Shown here: positions 10,780 to 23,311 of the stretch, piece after piece
Layout of the letters: the number at the start of each line of letters is the position of its first letter
How positions within the stretch are numbered: position 1 is the first letter of the stretch
From: Casuarina equisetifolia
Lineage: Eukaryota > Streptophyta > Magnoliopsida > Fagales > Casuarinaceae
Assembly (NCBI GenBank): GCA_028551475.1
Contig: CM052355.1
Coordinates: 32,453,580 to 32,517,579, forward strand
Reading direction: 5' to 3'
DNA: 64,000 nucleotides
Program-made: the position numbers and the translations under genes
Notes under the pieces: model-generated
Seen by the model: the letters and a program-made list of their open reading frames with translations, nothing else
Told to the model about the DNA's origin: nothing
Databases searched by the model: none

Positions 10780-13700
10780 TGTTAGCCACATCGGTTTTCC
10801 TCACAGAAAATCCTAGAGCCATTTCATTATAGTAATTGAATAAAAATCTTCTTAATTTGTTCTTTGTTCTTTGTTCTTTGTTCCTTGTTGCAATTTTCCA
10901 GTTGGTATCAAAGCCAACTTAACATTATGGCTTGTAGGAACAATCCCTACCTATTTCCTAACTCAATCATTGTGAGCAATTTTATTACCATCAAACTCAC
11001 ATAAGGAAAATATCTTTCTTGAATGACCCATATTAAATCTTTCCTTTGAACTAAAAAACTTATAGGATTTATTATGGGGGAGATCCAAAGGCCAAGCCTA
11101 ACTACTGGAAAAGGAGAAGGACAAGTACCTAGTATTGAATTTGATGCTTGGTCACAAAGTGATGTATTGGTCAAGTCTTGGATTATAAGCACCCTATCGA
11201 AGGAAGCTCTAGGCCAACCACTTTGCCTAGAAAATAAAGAGTCAATAGTTTAATCTACTCTTACAACTTAACAATATTTGGAAGGAAGGTAAAACCTTGA
11301 CAATATTCCTTATGGAGTTCAAAGGTATACTGAATCAACTAAGCTTGATTGCTAAACCAATCTTTGACTTGTAAAAACTTTTTGACTCTTAGAAAGTCTT
11401 GATGAAAGTTATGTCCTCCAATTCCTAAATTCAGCACTATGATCTTACAACTTTAAGCATATGAATCATGTCATATTAGGTATCCTAGGAACACAACAAT
11501 TGCAAAAAACAAAAACTCTACATACGTAGTTCAACAAAACAACAAAGGTGGACATGAAGCCTTCAAAGGTAGAGGTACACAACAATGTTACTCATCTTAA
11601 GGAAGAGGTTTCTCACCTATAGCACTTAGCAATAGAAACCTTCTTAACCAACCCAAGGTTAACAATGGTAATTCTAATGACTCTTCAAACAATAACCTTA
11701 ATATTTTTCAACAACATCCTGATACCTATCAAATCTATGGCAAGAAAGGACATGTAGCCCTAGAATGTTGATAAAGATTTGATCATATGTACCAAAGGCT
11801 TTGACAACCCTATGCATTAATGAGACAAAAAAAGGAAGGATTAGATTGAAGATTTAGGAGCCTCAACACATATAGTTGACTTAATAGGTACTATATCATC
11901 ATTCTTAAAATATTTAGGCATTGACACAATTATGGTTGGAAACGGTTAGAGAATGCCTATTACACATATAGGTTTGACTAACCTTAATCAAGTAAGGTTG
12001 AGGTTAAACTTTGTTTTAGTAGCATTTGCTATAAAACAACATTTATTGTTTATATTAAATTAACTAAAGATAATCCTTGTTTAGTTATTTTTGACAAAGA
12101 TTCTTTTATTATCAAGGATTTGACCACCAAGGAGAATTTCTTAAGGGGAACTAGATGAGAGGATATCTATGTACTACCCAATGGATGATTTCAAGCCTAT
12201 TTCTCCCTACATTAGCAAACAATGGATGGTAATACATGTTACAAAAGACTTGAACACTTTAATTTATGTATTTTGAAAGACTTATATAATAAGCAATTAG
12301 TATATTTAAAGGGAGAAATACTTGAGTCTTGTGGTGTTTGTTTGGAAAGTAAAAGTCACTTGTTGCCTTTTTTGCTCTTCTTTGCACAAATTATTAATAC
12401 CTTTTGAAAAAATACATGGTGACTTATAAGGGCTTTCTCTGGAAAGATCCTATCAAAATTTCCTATATTATGTCACTTTTGTTAATGAATGCACTAGATT
12501 TACTTAGTTATTTCCTTAAAAGAAGATTAGGCTTCTATCAAACCTTTGTTGATTTCAAAGCCATGGTAGAATGACAATTTGATACCAAAATCAAAATTTT
12601 ACAATATGACAATGGAGGAGAATACACCAACAAAGAATTAGAAGAATTCCTAAAATATCATGGAATAGTCTATGAAATGTCATGCCTTTATAAATCACAA
12701 CAAAATGGTATAGTAGAAACAAAATATTGACATATAGTTAAACTAGATAAAACATGAAAAATAAGCATCATTTTCCTGAATATATTGGGTGGAAGCCTTC
12801 TTAATGATAGTATATCTTTTAAATATACTACCCTCATTAATCTTAAATAACAAATCACCCTTTGAAATACTATATAATTAAGCTCTAGATTATGGAACTT
12901 TTAGAGTTTTTAGTTCATTGTGCTTTCCTCGCCTATGAACAACCATAACAAATATACTATCCTTAACATAGGTAGCGTACGTTTTTGTAGGTTATATTAT
13001 ACAATAAAAAGGATATAGATGCTTACACATTCCTTCGGGAGAACTTCTTATTTCTTGACATGTGGTACTTGTTGAAAAGATCTACCTTTTTAGTGTAAAA
13101 GATACTACAAATTCTCTCATAAAGGATTATTGGATGAATGAGCTCTTTTCAAGCTTGGTAGCATTAGAAACTGCTGATATGCCATAGCAAAAAAACATGT
13201 TTTAACAAAAAATGAGGGGCAAGTACAAAGAAAAGACATGATTCATGACCATAATGCCCCACCTTCAAGTTAAGGACAATAGTACACAACTCTCAAACCA
13301 ACAACATAAAACAAAGAGATCTTGACACTTCACTCAGAGGACAACTTTGAAGTAAAAGCCTTAGTGATATAGCATGAAGGACATGTATTGGATGAAGAAA
13401 ATATTAGTCCTTCGTTAATTAGTGACGTACACATACACATGATAAATTGCAAGCTATTGGATTTAGGAAGACCAAACTCGCCTTTTTTAAAGGAGAATGT
13501 TTCAAAAAGCTTAATTCCTTCCCTTTTTTAATTAACTACCACCTCAAGCCTAGACCTCATGATACCATTTGAAACCCATACAAAACACTTTCTTCTAGAA
13601 AATCTATCAACCTCAAGTCTATCCTCCATTCCAAAAGAAAGCATATAATGATGACAAGAGGCCAACATGGAATTGTAAGACTAAATCCATATTACGCATT

Positions 13701-14600
13701 GCTTGCTCAAACAACGATCCCACCAATCTTGTCTAGTCCCCACCACTGTGACACAAGCCCTTTCTCATCAAGACTAGAAAGAAGCTATAGAGAGAGAAAT
13801 GGTGGCTTTGAGAAAAAATGCAATGTAGTCTCTGGTCCCACGGCTAACCAAAATGAATGTTGTAGGGTGCAAATGGATTTTCAAAATAAAGCGTGCTCCT
13901 GAAGGCACATTGGACTGATTAAAAGCCAGATTAATAGCTAAAGGCTATCATCAAGAATTATGAGTAGACTACTTGGAGACCTACAATCCAATAGTATGGC
14001 CAAAAATGATAAGTTTAGAAGTCATATATGGATGGCCCATAAGGAAATATGACATTGAAAATGCTTTTTCATAAGGTTTCTTAATTGATCTTGTCTTTAT
14101 GGAACAACCGAATGGATTTGTTGACCTAAGATATCCAAACCATGTTTGTTACTTGTATCATGCTCTTTTCTTGTTGAAACAGTCACCTTGAGCATGGTTT
14201 GGAAGGCTTTCATCCTTCATACTAGAACATGAGTTTATTGATCGCCATTTTGATCCATCCTTGTCCTTGTTTCAAAATGAAGTAGTATAGCTTTGGGTTC
14301 TACTTTATGTAGATGATTTAATAGTGACTAGAAGTTTAATTTTAATTATAGAATCTTTTGCTCATGAACTTGGTAAGGGTTTTCTTGTGAAGCATCTCGA
14401 CTATTTGCATTAGTTTCTTGGATTGCAAATGGAACATAATGATGCTGGAATTTTTATTTCTTAGCATCAATATACTTTAGATGTCCTGCATTAAGCTAAA
14501 ATGGCCTTTTGTAGGCCTTTATCTACTCCCATGGAAGTGAAAGGGGTTAGTGTATAAAATGGAGAAGAATTTCTCCCACAGTCAATTATCTTTAGACCAT
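10780..14600 (+). mobile_element. Old Ty1-copia retrotransposon, heavily mutated
   Basis: A short 5' LTR candidate (10780-10900, beginning TGTTAGCCACATCGG and ending tttcca) is followed two bases later by a tRNA-iMet-type primer site, tggtatcaaagcc (10903-10915). Downstream come decayed gag with a zinc-knuckle remnant (11724-11765), a GAG-pre-integrase stretch (12222-12400, ESCGVCLESKSHLLPF), an integrase stretch with DNGGEY near 12610, and reverse transcriptase (VVGCKWIFK at about 13860, LLYVDDLIVT near 14300). All domains are interrupted by stops. Two Cys codons of the CCHC knuckle read as Tyr (TAT), as expected from C-to-T decay on the other strand. RNase H and the 3' LTR are not seen. It is dead. 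Confidence 0.8.
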
Positions 14601-15489
14601 AACCAACATATCTATTGCATGACCTATAAACCAATATATCTCATAGTTTGATTATATAGATGTATGTATGTGAGATTGAAGAGCTTTAGAACTTAAGGGT
14701 TTTTCCTTAAGGCATTGTTTGTGTTTCTTGTGCTATACATAACATAAGACATAAATTTGATCCAATTGTCAATGTGGGCTTAAGTTTTACCCTAAAAAAG
14801 AAAAGATACAAATGTGGTCCATCCTAGGATGGCTATTAATAGAAGTAGGTGATCCTAGCATCCTTTGAGAAAATAACCATGGCCACTTTTAGAAATAGGT
14901 AGTCCTTGTGTCTTATGAGTAAAAGAGGGGTGTAGTAATTAAGTGCAGGGATTCACTTTCCTACGAGTGTAATGGATAAAAATAAAGAAAACAAAATGTA
15001 ACAAAAAAGAAATGTCTTTCATGTTTGATAATAAAGTATATAGCCACCATTAAAGGTGGGGTATGAGTGGCCATGGAACAATGTGTTATTTTCCTTTTAC
15101 TTCTATCTATCAAAGTGCTTAATGCCCAAAATAGTTATTCACTATTTCTTGAATGAATCATAGATACCTCAAGAATTCTAGCTTCCACCATTGCCTCTCC
15201 GAATTTTATCATTGAAAATATCCTATCTAGATGGTTGTTTTGGTTTGCACTTCAAAATAAACCTCTTAATATGACGAAAAGCAAGAGAAAATGGACAACA
15301 AGCTTAAAAGTAGCTTTGACTTACATAAAGTTTCCTAGTTTTGCAAAGGTTTGTGTTTTGATAGGTAAGAAGTGACTAAATAGTAATGCTTGTGTTTGGA
15401 GGTGGAACTTTTCTTGTTTAAACTCTATTGTAAACAAACCTCATGGACAATTACAAACATGAATACAACAACAACAAATTGACATTTTC
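14601..15489. other. Spacer and 5' region of CAX pseudogene 1
   Basis: From about 14765 the sequence rejoins the unit: it matches 28050-28800 and 47210-47990 (cttaagt.ttaccct..aaagaaaagatacaaatgtg). It is probably the old promoter/leader side of the CAX gene. The open frames seen at the other two copies are broken here. Nothing else was recognised. Bases 14601-14764 are unassigned. Confidence 0.5.
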
Positions 15490-17641
15490 TGGTATCATGA
15501 AATATGAAGAAGATAAATAAGGAAGTCAACAATGTGAGAATCAAATTGTATTGAATCTGCTATGATTGATCAATAGGTGTAGAGGAGAAAAATCTCATAG
15601 TAAAAGATAGGATTTATCAAGTAAAGTTTAAATTAAAAGAGAATCTTCCAACCTTTAAGATAGCTTTTTGATTGGCCTTTAGACCTTTTAACTTGAAATT
15701 GAATCCCAAGTTAAATTTGCTTCACCTTATACGACCTTTGGTCCCAATGTCTTTTGGCATGTAAAGGCATATGTATAAGATGAAAGTCTTACTTTAAGAG
15801 ATAAGATCCCTGATGTGAAATTTAAATGAAAATAAAACTTTCCAACCCTTGAATTAACTCTTGAATTGGGCTTTTGTGCCTTCTAACTCTATATAATAAC
15901 ATGCCTATGTATACTAGCCTAAGACTAACTTGCATGGAAATTGATATAGAAGGAAATATGTAGTTACACATAAAATCAAGAATGTCAACATAATCAAGGA
16001 ACCTATTTGGCAAATGCAATCCTTCCATTAACATTTCCCTTTAAACTAGATATTTAAATAGTTTAAATACTTTAAGCTTGGAGAGGTGCTAATGTTTCTT
16101 ACTACAAAGTGCTTTAATAAACAAGTCTATAGGTTATTCCTTAGTAGAGATATGACATGTTGTAATGACTCTTGGTTGTATCCTTTCTTTCATGTAATGA
16201 CAGTTAACCTTAATATGTTTTATCCTTTCATGAAAAATTATATTTGTAGTTATTTTCTTTGTTGCTTCATTGCTACAAAATAAAAGAGCAGGTTTTCATA
16301 AGTAAAACTCATAATTCATACTATTTCACATTTAGTAGCCAATATAGCTCAATACTTAGTCTTTGATGAGAGTGGGAAAATTAGTCACTTTTTAACTTTC
16401 TAAGATATTAAAGAATTCCTAAGCATTATGCAAAATTATTTAGTTAATCTCTTCATCATAGGGTAGGTACTATAAACTAAACCATAATAAGTTATTAACT
16501 TCATTGTAGATGAAGATTAGAACATGAGACTAAGACTTGGGCAACATTTGAGGTATTTGATCATATTTATGTTTGCCTTAATGTGGGACTGCTTGGGTAC
16601 ATGTATGAACTAATAGAAAAACTGCACTAAAAAAGTAACATCAAGACTTATGAGAGTTAAATAAAGTTAATTTGCTAACTAGTCTTTTATAGGTCAAGAG
16701 ATTTTTAAGTGGTTGGTCATTTTTTTTTAATTAATGTCATACTCAATGCTTGTGAATTTTTTATCTTGCTCTATAAAGATCAATAAAGATTTAGATCCTA
16801 TTAGTCATACTTCTTAAATAAATTCCAACGTTTGTTTATGCTAACTTAGAGAAATCCGTTTTGAAAAGTAGGTAGTTTCAATGCCAAGTACAACTTTTGA
16901 TTGTCTAAGATCCTTCATGAAGAATGTAGAACTGAAGCAGTCATTTATTTCTAACATGACAACCTAACTATTCCTTATGATTAGAATGTCATCAATATAA
17001 ATGAGTAAAGAATAAAAAAATTGTCCTAGGCTTTAATAAAAAAAAGAGTGATCATGACAAGACTAACGAAATCTATACGTAATAAGGGTTACTATAAACC
17101 TTGCATTCCATTAATAAGAGACTTGCTTTAGTTTATATAAATATTTTCACAATTGGCAGACTAAACCCTTCTTTTTTTTTTTTTTTTTTACAAAATTTGG
17201 GAGAAAGCTTCATTAAACTTCCTTAGAGAGATTATTGTGGAGTAATGCATTTTGAACATCTATCTAAAAGAGTGGCTAGTGGTGAACTACAACAAGGGCA
17301 ATGATTAATTAGATGGTGACATACTTCACAATAGGAGAAAGTTATATTGATAATCAATCCTCATCCTTTAATTGTATTCCTTGACTAATAACCAGACTTT
17401 ACATCATACAAATACCATATCACAAAATATAAAGAAGAGAAAGAACGAAGCAAAAGAATGAGAGAATCAGATTGCAGTGAATCCGTTGTGATTAATATAT
17501 ATAATGACCAGCCTATATATGCAACCTTGGACAAACCTCTGATGGAAATTGCTATACAAGGAAATATATAATTACACATCAAATCAGGAATATCAATATT
17601 ATCAAGGAACTTATTTGGCAAATGCAATCCTTCCATTAACA
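15490..17641 (-). mobile_element. Internally deleted Ty1-copia element, reverse strand
   Basis: Read on the minus strand, a 5' LTR (17641 down to about 17411, starting TGTTAATGGAAGG) and a 3' LTR (16033 down to about 15490, same start) flank about 1.4 kb. A polypurine tract, aaagggaaa, abuts the 3' LTR at 16034-16042. The inner part matches the RNase H and reverse transcriptase of the 62-64 kb element (for example 16090-16210 against 62500-62640). Gag, protease and integrase are missing. The 3' LTR is longer because of an extra piece of about 300 bp that contains its own internal duplication (15608-15690 and 15800-15890). The element sits just 5' of CAX pseudogene 1. The outer LTR ends are approximate. 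Confidence 0.72.
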
Positions 17642-19141
17642 ATTCTGTTCCAATCCCTAGCAGAGGCTCGTCTATCTTCTTTTGCTCCTCCTCTCTACTC
17701 CTTGGCTTTAGATGAGAGCTTAGGTAGTCTTGCATCAGTTGCGAGAAAGAGACATGCTTTTAATGGTGCTCCACATTAATCTCCCGGGGTTCAGAGCATT
17801 TTTATCCAGAAGAAATGAGGAGTAGCGTGATGGATAGCATAAAGATCGTCGTCTTCTCAACCAAAATCAACTTTCTCATGCCTTTTGACTCACTACCAGT
17901 CCTGGTCCATAAACTAACTAGCCATCAAGTGAGTTGCCTTTGTGGTTTTTACGAATTAGTACGTATTTTTTGCATCAGTAGATGATTGTGTTTTATTTAC
18001 TCTTTTCTGCGATTCCATTTTACGGTTGGCGAGCGTCTAGGCTTTGCTACGGAGTGAGCTTCTCGTATCTCATCTATAATTTGGTACGAGGCCCTTATAA
18101 ATACTACATTGTGTGGATACGGGAAATATGTCTCAGAATCTTCCTCCCCAAAGAAGCCCAACATGAATGTTTCCCTTTGTTTTACATATATTTCGATAGA
18201 CAAATGACAAATACTAAAGAGGCTTGGGTTTGTTAATTTTAGTTCCGAATTCCGACCTAAATATCAGTCTATTTCTTGGTGCAAGCTCTCAATAGAACTT
18301 CTGTCCAATTTTTTGAACCCTCTGGCCCTGTGCATGGTTCTTAAGCTTTTTTCATTTAAGTAAATAGAGTGTCTCGCTGCCTGCATTTGTTGACATTTTT
18401 GATGTAAACAATAACGAACACAAAATTTAAAATTTGGTTCAAATTCATGCACTAGGCATTAAAATAATATGATAGGCATGGAGCTTCATTACATCTAATG
18501 CAGTGAAAACTAATCACCACATGCTATGCCATTGACCTTTAATTGTAATGGTGACCTGAAAGCTGCGTGTTGCACATTATTTATATCTGCCCGGAAGTTT
18601 GCACCAGTAGTGTGAAGCCTATTACATGATCTTGCAAGAACACTAATTTCCATTTCGTCCAAAAATAACTCTGCGCAATGCAGGTGTTCACTAATAGATT
18701 CTCACTTAAATTTAGATGGCCAGAATAAACCCCCCCGGTGCTGAATAACAAATCCGACCTTATCATGCCAACAAGAACGTGTTAGCCTATACATTATGGC
18801 ATAAACTTGAACCATACTTAGTCGATCATAAAGGAAACTAAAATAAAATTTTACTTCTCCTATTTTGACTTATTCAATTTCATTTTCTTTCTCCTCCCTT
18901 TTTTTTTCCCCTCTTCGGCATGGCCCTCTCTCTATACTGTTCTGCTGGATAACCCGAGATATCTTCTTTTGAGCTTTGCAGTTGCAGGTCTTCTAAATGC
19001 TACTTTTGGAAATGCAACAGAACTGATAATATCAATTCATGCATTGAAAAGTGGCATGTTGCGTGTTGTTCAACAGTCATTACTGGGCTTCATTTTGTCT
19101 AACATTCTGCTAGTGCTTGGATGCGCATTCTTCAATAAGGG
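17642..19141 (+). pseudogene. CAX-type Ca2+/H+ exchanger, pseudogene 1
   Basis: Three exon remnants can be read. At 17712-17935 an N-terminal piece (DESLGSLASVARKRHAF; stop in CCACATTAATC; then SIKIVVFSTKINFLMPF and LVHKLTSHQ before gtgag). Near 18016-18050 is a shrunken piece (GERLGFATE). From 18988 comes [17 protein letters not shown] and LVLGCAFF, ending at 19141. GNATE is the conserved c-1 motif of CAX vacuolar Ca2+/H+ antiporters. The exon with the next membrane segments is deleted. It cannot make a transporter. Confidence 0.82.
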
Positions 19142-20340
19142 TAAAACTTAGTAGCTATTGAATTCAAGATATTCATATATTATTAGTTATCCTATTTTTT
19201 GTTCTGTATGATTGGCGGCTTCCTATTGTTCAAAACTTTTTGCTCTGTACTCATGCCCATTTTTTTGCATTACTTTTCCTATTGTACTAATTTTTTGTTT
19301 CTGTAAGGGAATACTTGTAAGTTTCTGATAACTGAACCAAACCAACAAAATCCTCACATATATTAGATAAGTTTATTACTATAATACAATGTGTTTTTAT
19401 ACTTGGTTCCATTTAAGTAGGTTTTTCTAATTTACTTTGACTTTTCCTGTTAATTCAATATCAAAATCAATAAGATTTAGATGCTTCATTTGGAAGATCG
19501 GGTTGATGACAAAAGAAGAAAGATCATAATTTTTTTTTGTTTGCTTCAGTGGAAGATTGAGTGAGTGGTGAGAAAAAATGTCAGAGTTGAAATTATGTGT
19601 GCTTTCACACTACCAATATATTGTTTATATATGTTATAAATATTTTTTTTATATCAGCAAACATCTAGTTCAATGGTGAGCATGTATTGCTTGAAATCTT
19701 TTGATCCTTTGTTTAATACTTTGATAGTGTGTGAGAGGGGATATAAGTGTTAAAAAAATTAAAATCTTTTTTCACACAAAGTAAGAATCCATTAAATTTA
19801 ATGCATTGGTAAGTTGAAATCTATAATATAATCTATAATATATTTAAATATATTATCATTTGTTATGAGTTGATCTCATGGATTGAAATAATCAATTTTA
19901 ATAACTCGTTTACTGTAAAAAGGGGTCAAAAATCAACTATTTACATGCATGGCTCTTTTTTTCTACCTTAATTTGTGATTTGATAATGAATATCTTTCGC
20001 CCAAGAGAAAATGAAAATGAGAACACATGAAGTATTAAGCTAAGAGGCTAAAGTCATAACTTTGTGAAAAACATATAATTTAACCAAAATCTCTCAATGT
20101 TGTTTTCATCTCAACCTTTGTGTGAACGAATAATATTCAGTGACGACTAAAAACGCCCCCCCCCGGCCCATCCCAACCATCAAAGCTGGTTGTCATAAAT
20201 ATGTGGTTGCAATGAAAGAATAAAGAAAACATAAAAATAGAAAAAAAATCTCTTAATAGGTCAATAGTTACTCTAATCAAATAAAAAGGAAGAAATCAGC
20301 TCATATCAAGCTGAATTATTTGGCTAGTGGGGTCAATTTT

Positions 20341-20446
20341 GGATGTCGTCTTTCTGATTAAGAAAGGAAAGCCTATCCGAGAAAAGAAATTTTGGATGTC
20401 GTCTTTCTGATTAAGAAAGCAAAGCCTATCCGAGAAAAGAAAAGGC
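20341..20446 (+). repeat. 53-bp tandem duplication
   Basis: The stretch ggatgtcgtctttctgatta ... ctatccgagaaaaga is present twice in a row (period 53 bp). Other units have it once. Confidence 0.88.
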
Positions 20447-21779
20447 TAAGCTCGCAAAAAGCATTACGCCAAGATGCTGCGTGTGACACATTTCAACTAC
20501 CCCCACGTTAGCTAGTAGTATCAATCTTCAAGAGGTCAAATCATGCACAGAGGCGTGGCCTCTTTTCAATTAATTTAACCAAAAAAAGCAGTTTGCTCAG
20601 ACAGGTGATACAAATCAGTAGTCCAATCCTGGTCATAAGGACTCAATTTTCCTGGGTAAGTAATTGTTTTGAACTTTACTTGTTATTATTTTCTTTATTT
20701 TGTTTGTACCTAATATTTTAATTACTTAAAAAATTAGATTTATAATTTAATCCAAAAATTATTTAGTAAGTTAAAAGGACTTTATATATATATATATATA
20801 TGTAGACATTACAAAAAATTATATCATTTCAATTTAAGATTTTCATTGTTAACACTTCTCACATACTAGCTATACCTTGGGTTCAAGATTACATAAAGTA
20901 TAATAAACCCTTGTTACACATCAAATATATTTTGTGAACTTAATATTAAAAAAAAAGAGTTATAATAAGTCAATCTGGCTTAAGATATCATGCTAGAAAT
21001 AAGCTAAATCCAACCCAATAACTAATTCCTGAGTAGAAAAGAATTTTTACATTAAAATTGTTCTCAAAGATCATATATATTCAATTTGAGATTTTCATTC
21101 TCAACAATAATTTTTAAAATTATGTTGCAAGGCCTCACTTCCCTTTTAGCTAATGAAAATCAACTTGTTTGTTTAACTAGAAAGTGAATTATGTCTTGTA
21201 TCCTTCCTTCATGGAACCATCCCATTCAAAAAATCCAAAATATTTCACCCTACCAAGCTAATCAAATGGCTAGTCAACCTTCTTGTGAGCGGGAAGTTTC
21301 TAGTATTTCAACATATTCCACCGTTTTCTAGGCTTTTACTAGCCTAAATTTTATGCATATGTTTCTAACCGATCGGTTTTGAAGTGAAAAAAGTACAAGT
21401 CTAATGATAAGAATTCTAACCAAATGGGTTATGCTATAACAAACAGTTTGCCATCACCTGCAATATTATTCTTTCTCACGATTCAAGTACTTATGATTTT
21501 CTTTTTCTTCTTTTATACTTAAAACTTTTAAGGTCGCCAGTTCTTATATTTTAAGGATTTTGACTGACCACTATTAGATGATGACAATAGTATATTCTAA
21601 CATTTTTTTTGGACAATTAGCTAACCCTATAAACCTTTAAAATATGATTTATAATCCTGTCAAGATTAATCGATCCTCTTTTACAAATTTTGTTTAATAA
21701 TTATAATACTCTAAAAGATTGTAATAGAAAGAACTTAGATAAACCATTCTAGTATCTTCAATAAATTTATTCACTTATA

Positions 21780-22090
21780 TCTTTAATATTTGTGTTTTTT
21801 TGGTAAAATGTTAAGTATTATATATTACCAAAAGAAATATAAAATCATTTAATTACAACTTTATTATTTAGGTTCAAAAATTACATTTGAAAAATACTAA
21901 AACTCTTACAAAAACTCATTACAATTTATAAACCACATTATTTTAATTGATGAAATCTTGTCTTTTATATCATTTTAATTTTTTTAAATAATCACTAAGT
22001 TATTTAGACTTTTATTACTGAATCTTCTTCTATTATTTTACTCTAAATATGATACAATATAGTTTTAAAGAATATACTAAGCAAGATTGC
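21780..22090 (+). repeat. Single monomer of the ~280-bp spacer repeat
   Basis: This monomer has the same order of landmarks as the arrays at 36030 and 40640: ttaggtattatatatta, acatttgaaaa, aactcttacaaaaa, a 'tgatgaaat' step and aaatatgatacaatatag. Only one copy is present here. Confidence 0.75.
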
Positions 22091-22740
22091 TAAAAAGCTT
22101 TTACATTTGACAATTTTAATCATTTAACATACTCTCTCTTTATTGTTCAATTATCAACTTCTTTAATAATTATAATTTTTAACGCAGTTGTTTACTTTAA
22201 GTGTAGGAAAATCACAAAGACTGATGAAGCAATGAAATGAAATCCTCTTAAGATATATTTATTAACTTTTCTTTATTGTATATGGGCTAAACGAAATAGA
22301 AGATTTTTTAAAGGAAAAACAATTAATATCCTTATTTTCTCAGCAAAAATAAAAAAGGTAATCAAGGGAGAGCCTCTTTATTTATAAATATAAAATCTCC
22401 CAAAGTAATACTATTTTGAGTGAAATTTGGAGGCTTCTAACTTTTCTTTTTTTAAAGATATAGTAACTTTTATAATGTTGGGATATGCTTTTGTGCTACT
22501 ATACTTTAATATCTATTAATACAATTCACTTTTTCACAAAAAAAAAAAAATGAAACCATAAAATTATATAATAAAGCATAGTATTGAAACCTAAATTGTT
22601 ATATCATAATAGAAAGAACTCAGCTAAAAACTTCTCCAAATCCCCCCAAAAGACACGTTATGCTCGTGGAAAAAGCGATATTCCCACTGCCAAATTTGTA
22701 TGATTAGCCCAGTAGGTTTGGTTGAACGAAATGCAGATAA

Positions 22741-22781
22741 AGAAGATAAAGCAAATAAAGCAAATAAAGCAAATACAAAGC
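22741..22781 (+). repeat. (AAATAAAGC)n minisatellite
   Basis: Four imperfect copies of a 9-bp unit (aaataaagc) lie in the 5' flank of copy B. Confidence 0.85.
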
Positions 22782-23213
22782 AATCATCTGCATTTACAGT
22801 TTGGCAGTCGAGTTCATGGAAAAATCGCTTTTCACCCCAGCAAATTTATATGATTGCCAGTAGGATTGATTGAACGATATGCAGATAAAAGCACATACAA
22901 AGCCATAATCTACAATGGTGAGTGGATGATGAACAGACCTGGGCCTCGACGAGAGCCACAATAACAAATCTGTAATAGCTCGAAAACTTCCACTCATGCT
23001 GCACCTACAGTGTCATACGTACGAAAAGCGAATTCCTGAGACAAGGATTTAACAGGCTGAAAACATCCAGCCATGCTTTTCACGAACATCTTGCCCCTTC
23101 TCATGAGCTTCCAACACTAAATTTTTAATTTTTACCAAAGTTTATCCCTTTAATAATTACATCCTTTTCTTTTATCCTTTTGCTCTCTCTTTCTGCGAGT
23201 GAGAAGCACTCGT

Positions 23214-23218
23214 TATAA
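23214..23218 (+). promoter_or_regulatory. Probable TATA box of subtilase copy B
   Basis: TATAA in cgttataagaagg is 98 bp before the (disabled) ATG and matches copies A, C and D. Confidence 0.5.
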
Positions 23219-23311
23219 GAAGGTACCAGGAGAGGAAGGATCCTCAGATTTCTTTCCAAAAGGATAAGAAAACAGGCATAAGAATAGGAGTACCGTAAGA
23301 AGAAATAGGCA

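Larger units (their letters stand above)
19142..23213. other. Long AT-rich spacer between CAX pseudogene 1 and subtilase copy B
   Basis: No gene seen. Content in order: decayed CAX 3' flank (about 19200-19450), unit blocks near 20100-20640, an hAT 3'-flank remnant at 21290-21420, one monomer of the roughly 280-bp repeat (21780-22090), and the shared protease 5' flank from 22620. The spacer is colinear with the spacers before copies C and D. Confidence 0.6.

Noticed and set aside
10903..10915. tRNA gene fragment (tggtatcaaagcc)
   Set aside because: Its position just after an LTR end marks it as a primer-binding site. No cloverleaf surrounds it.
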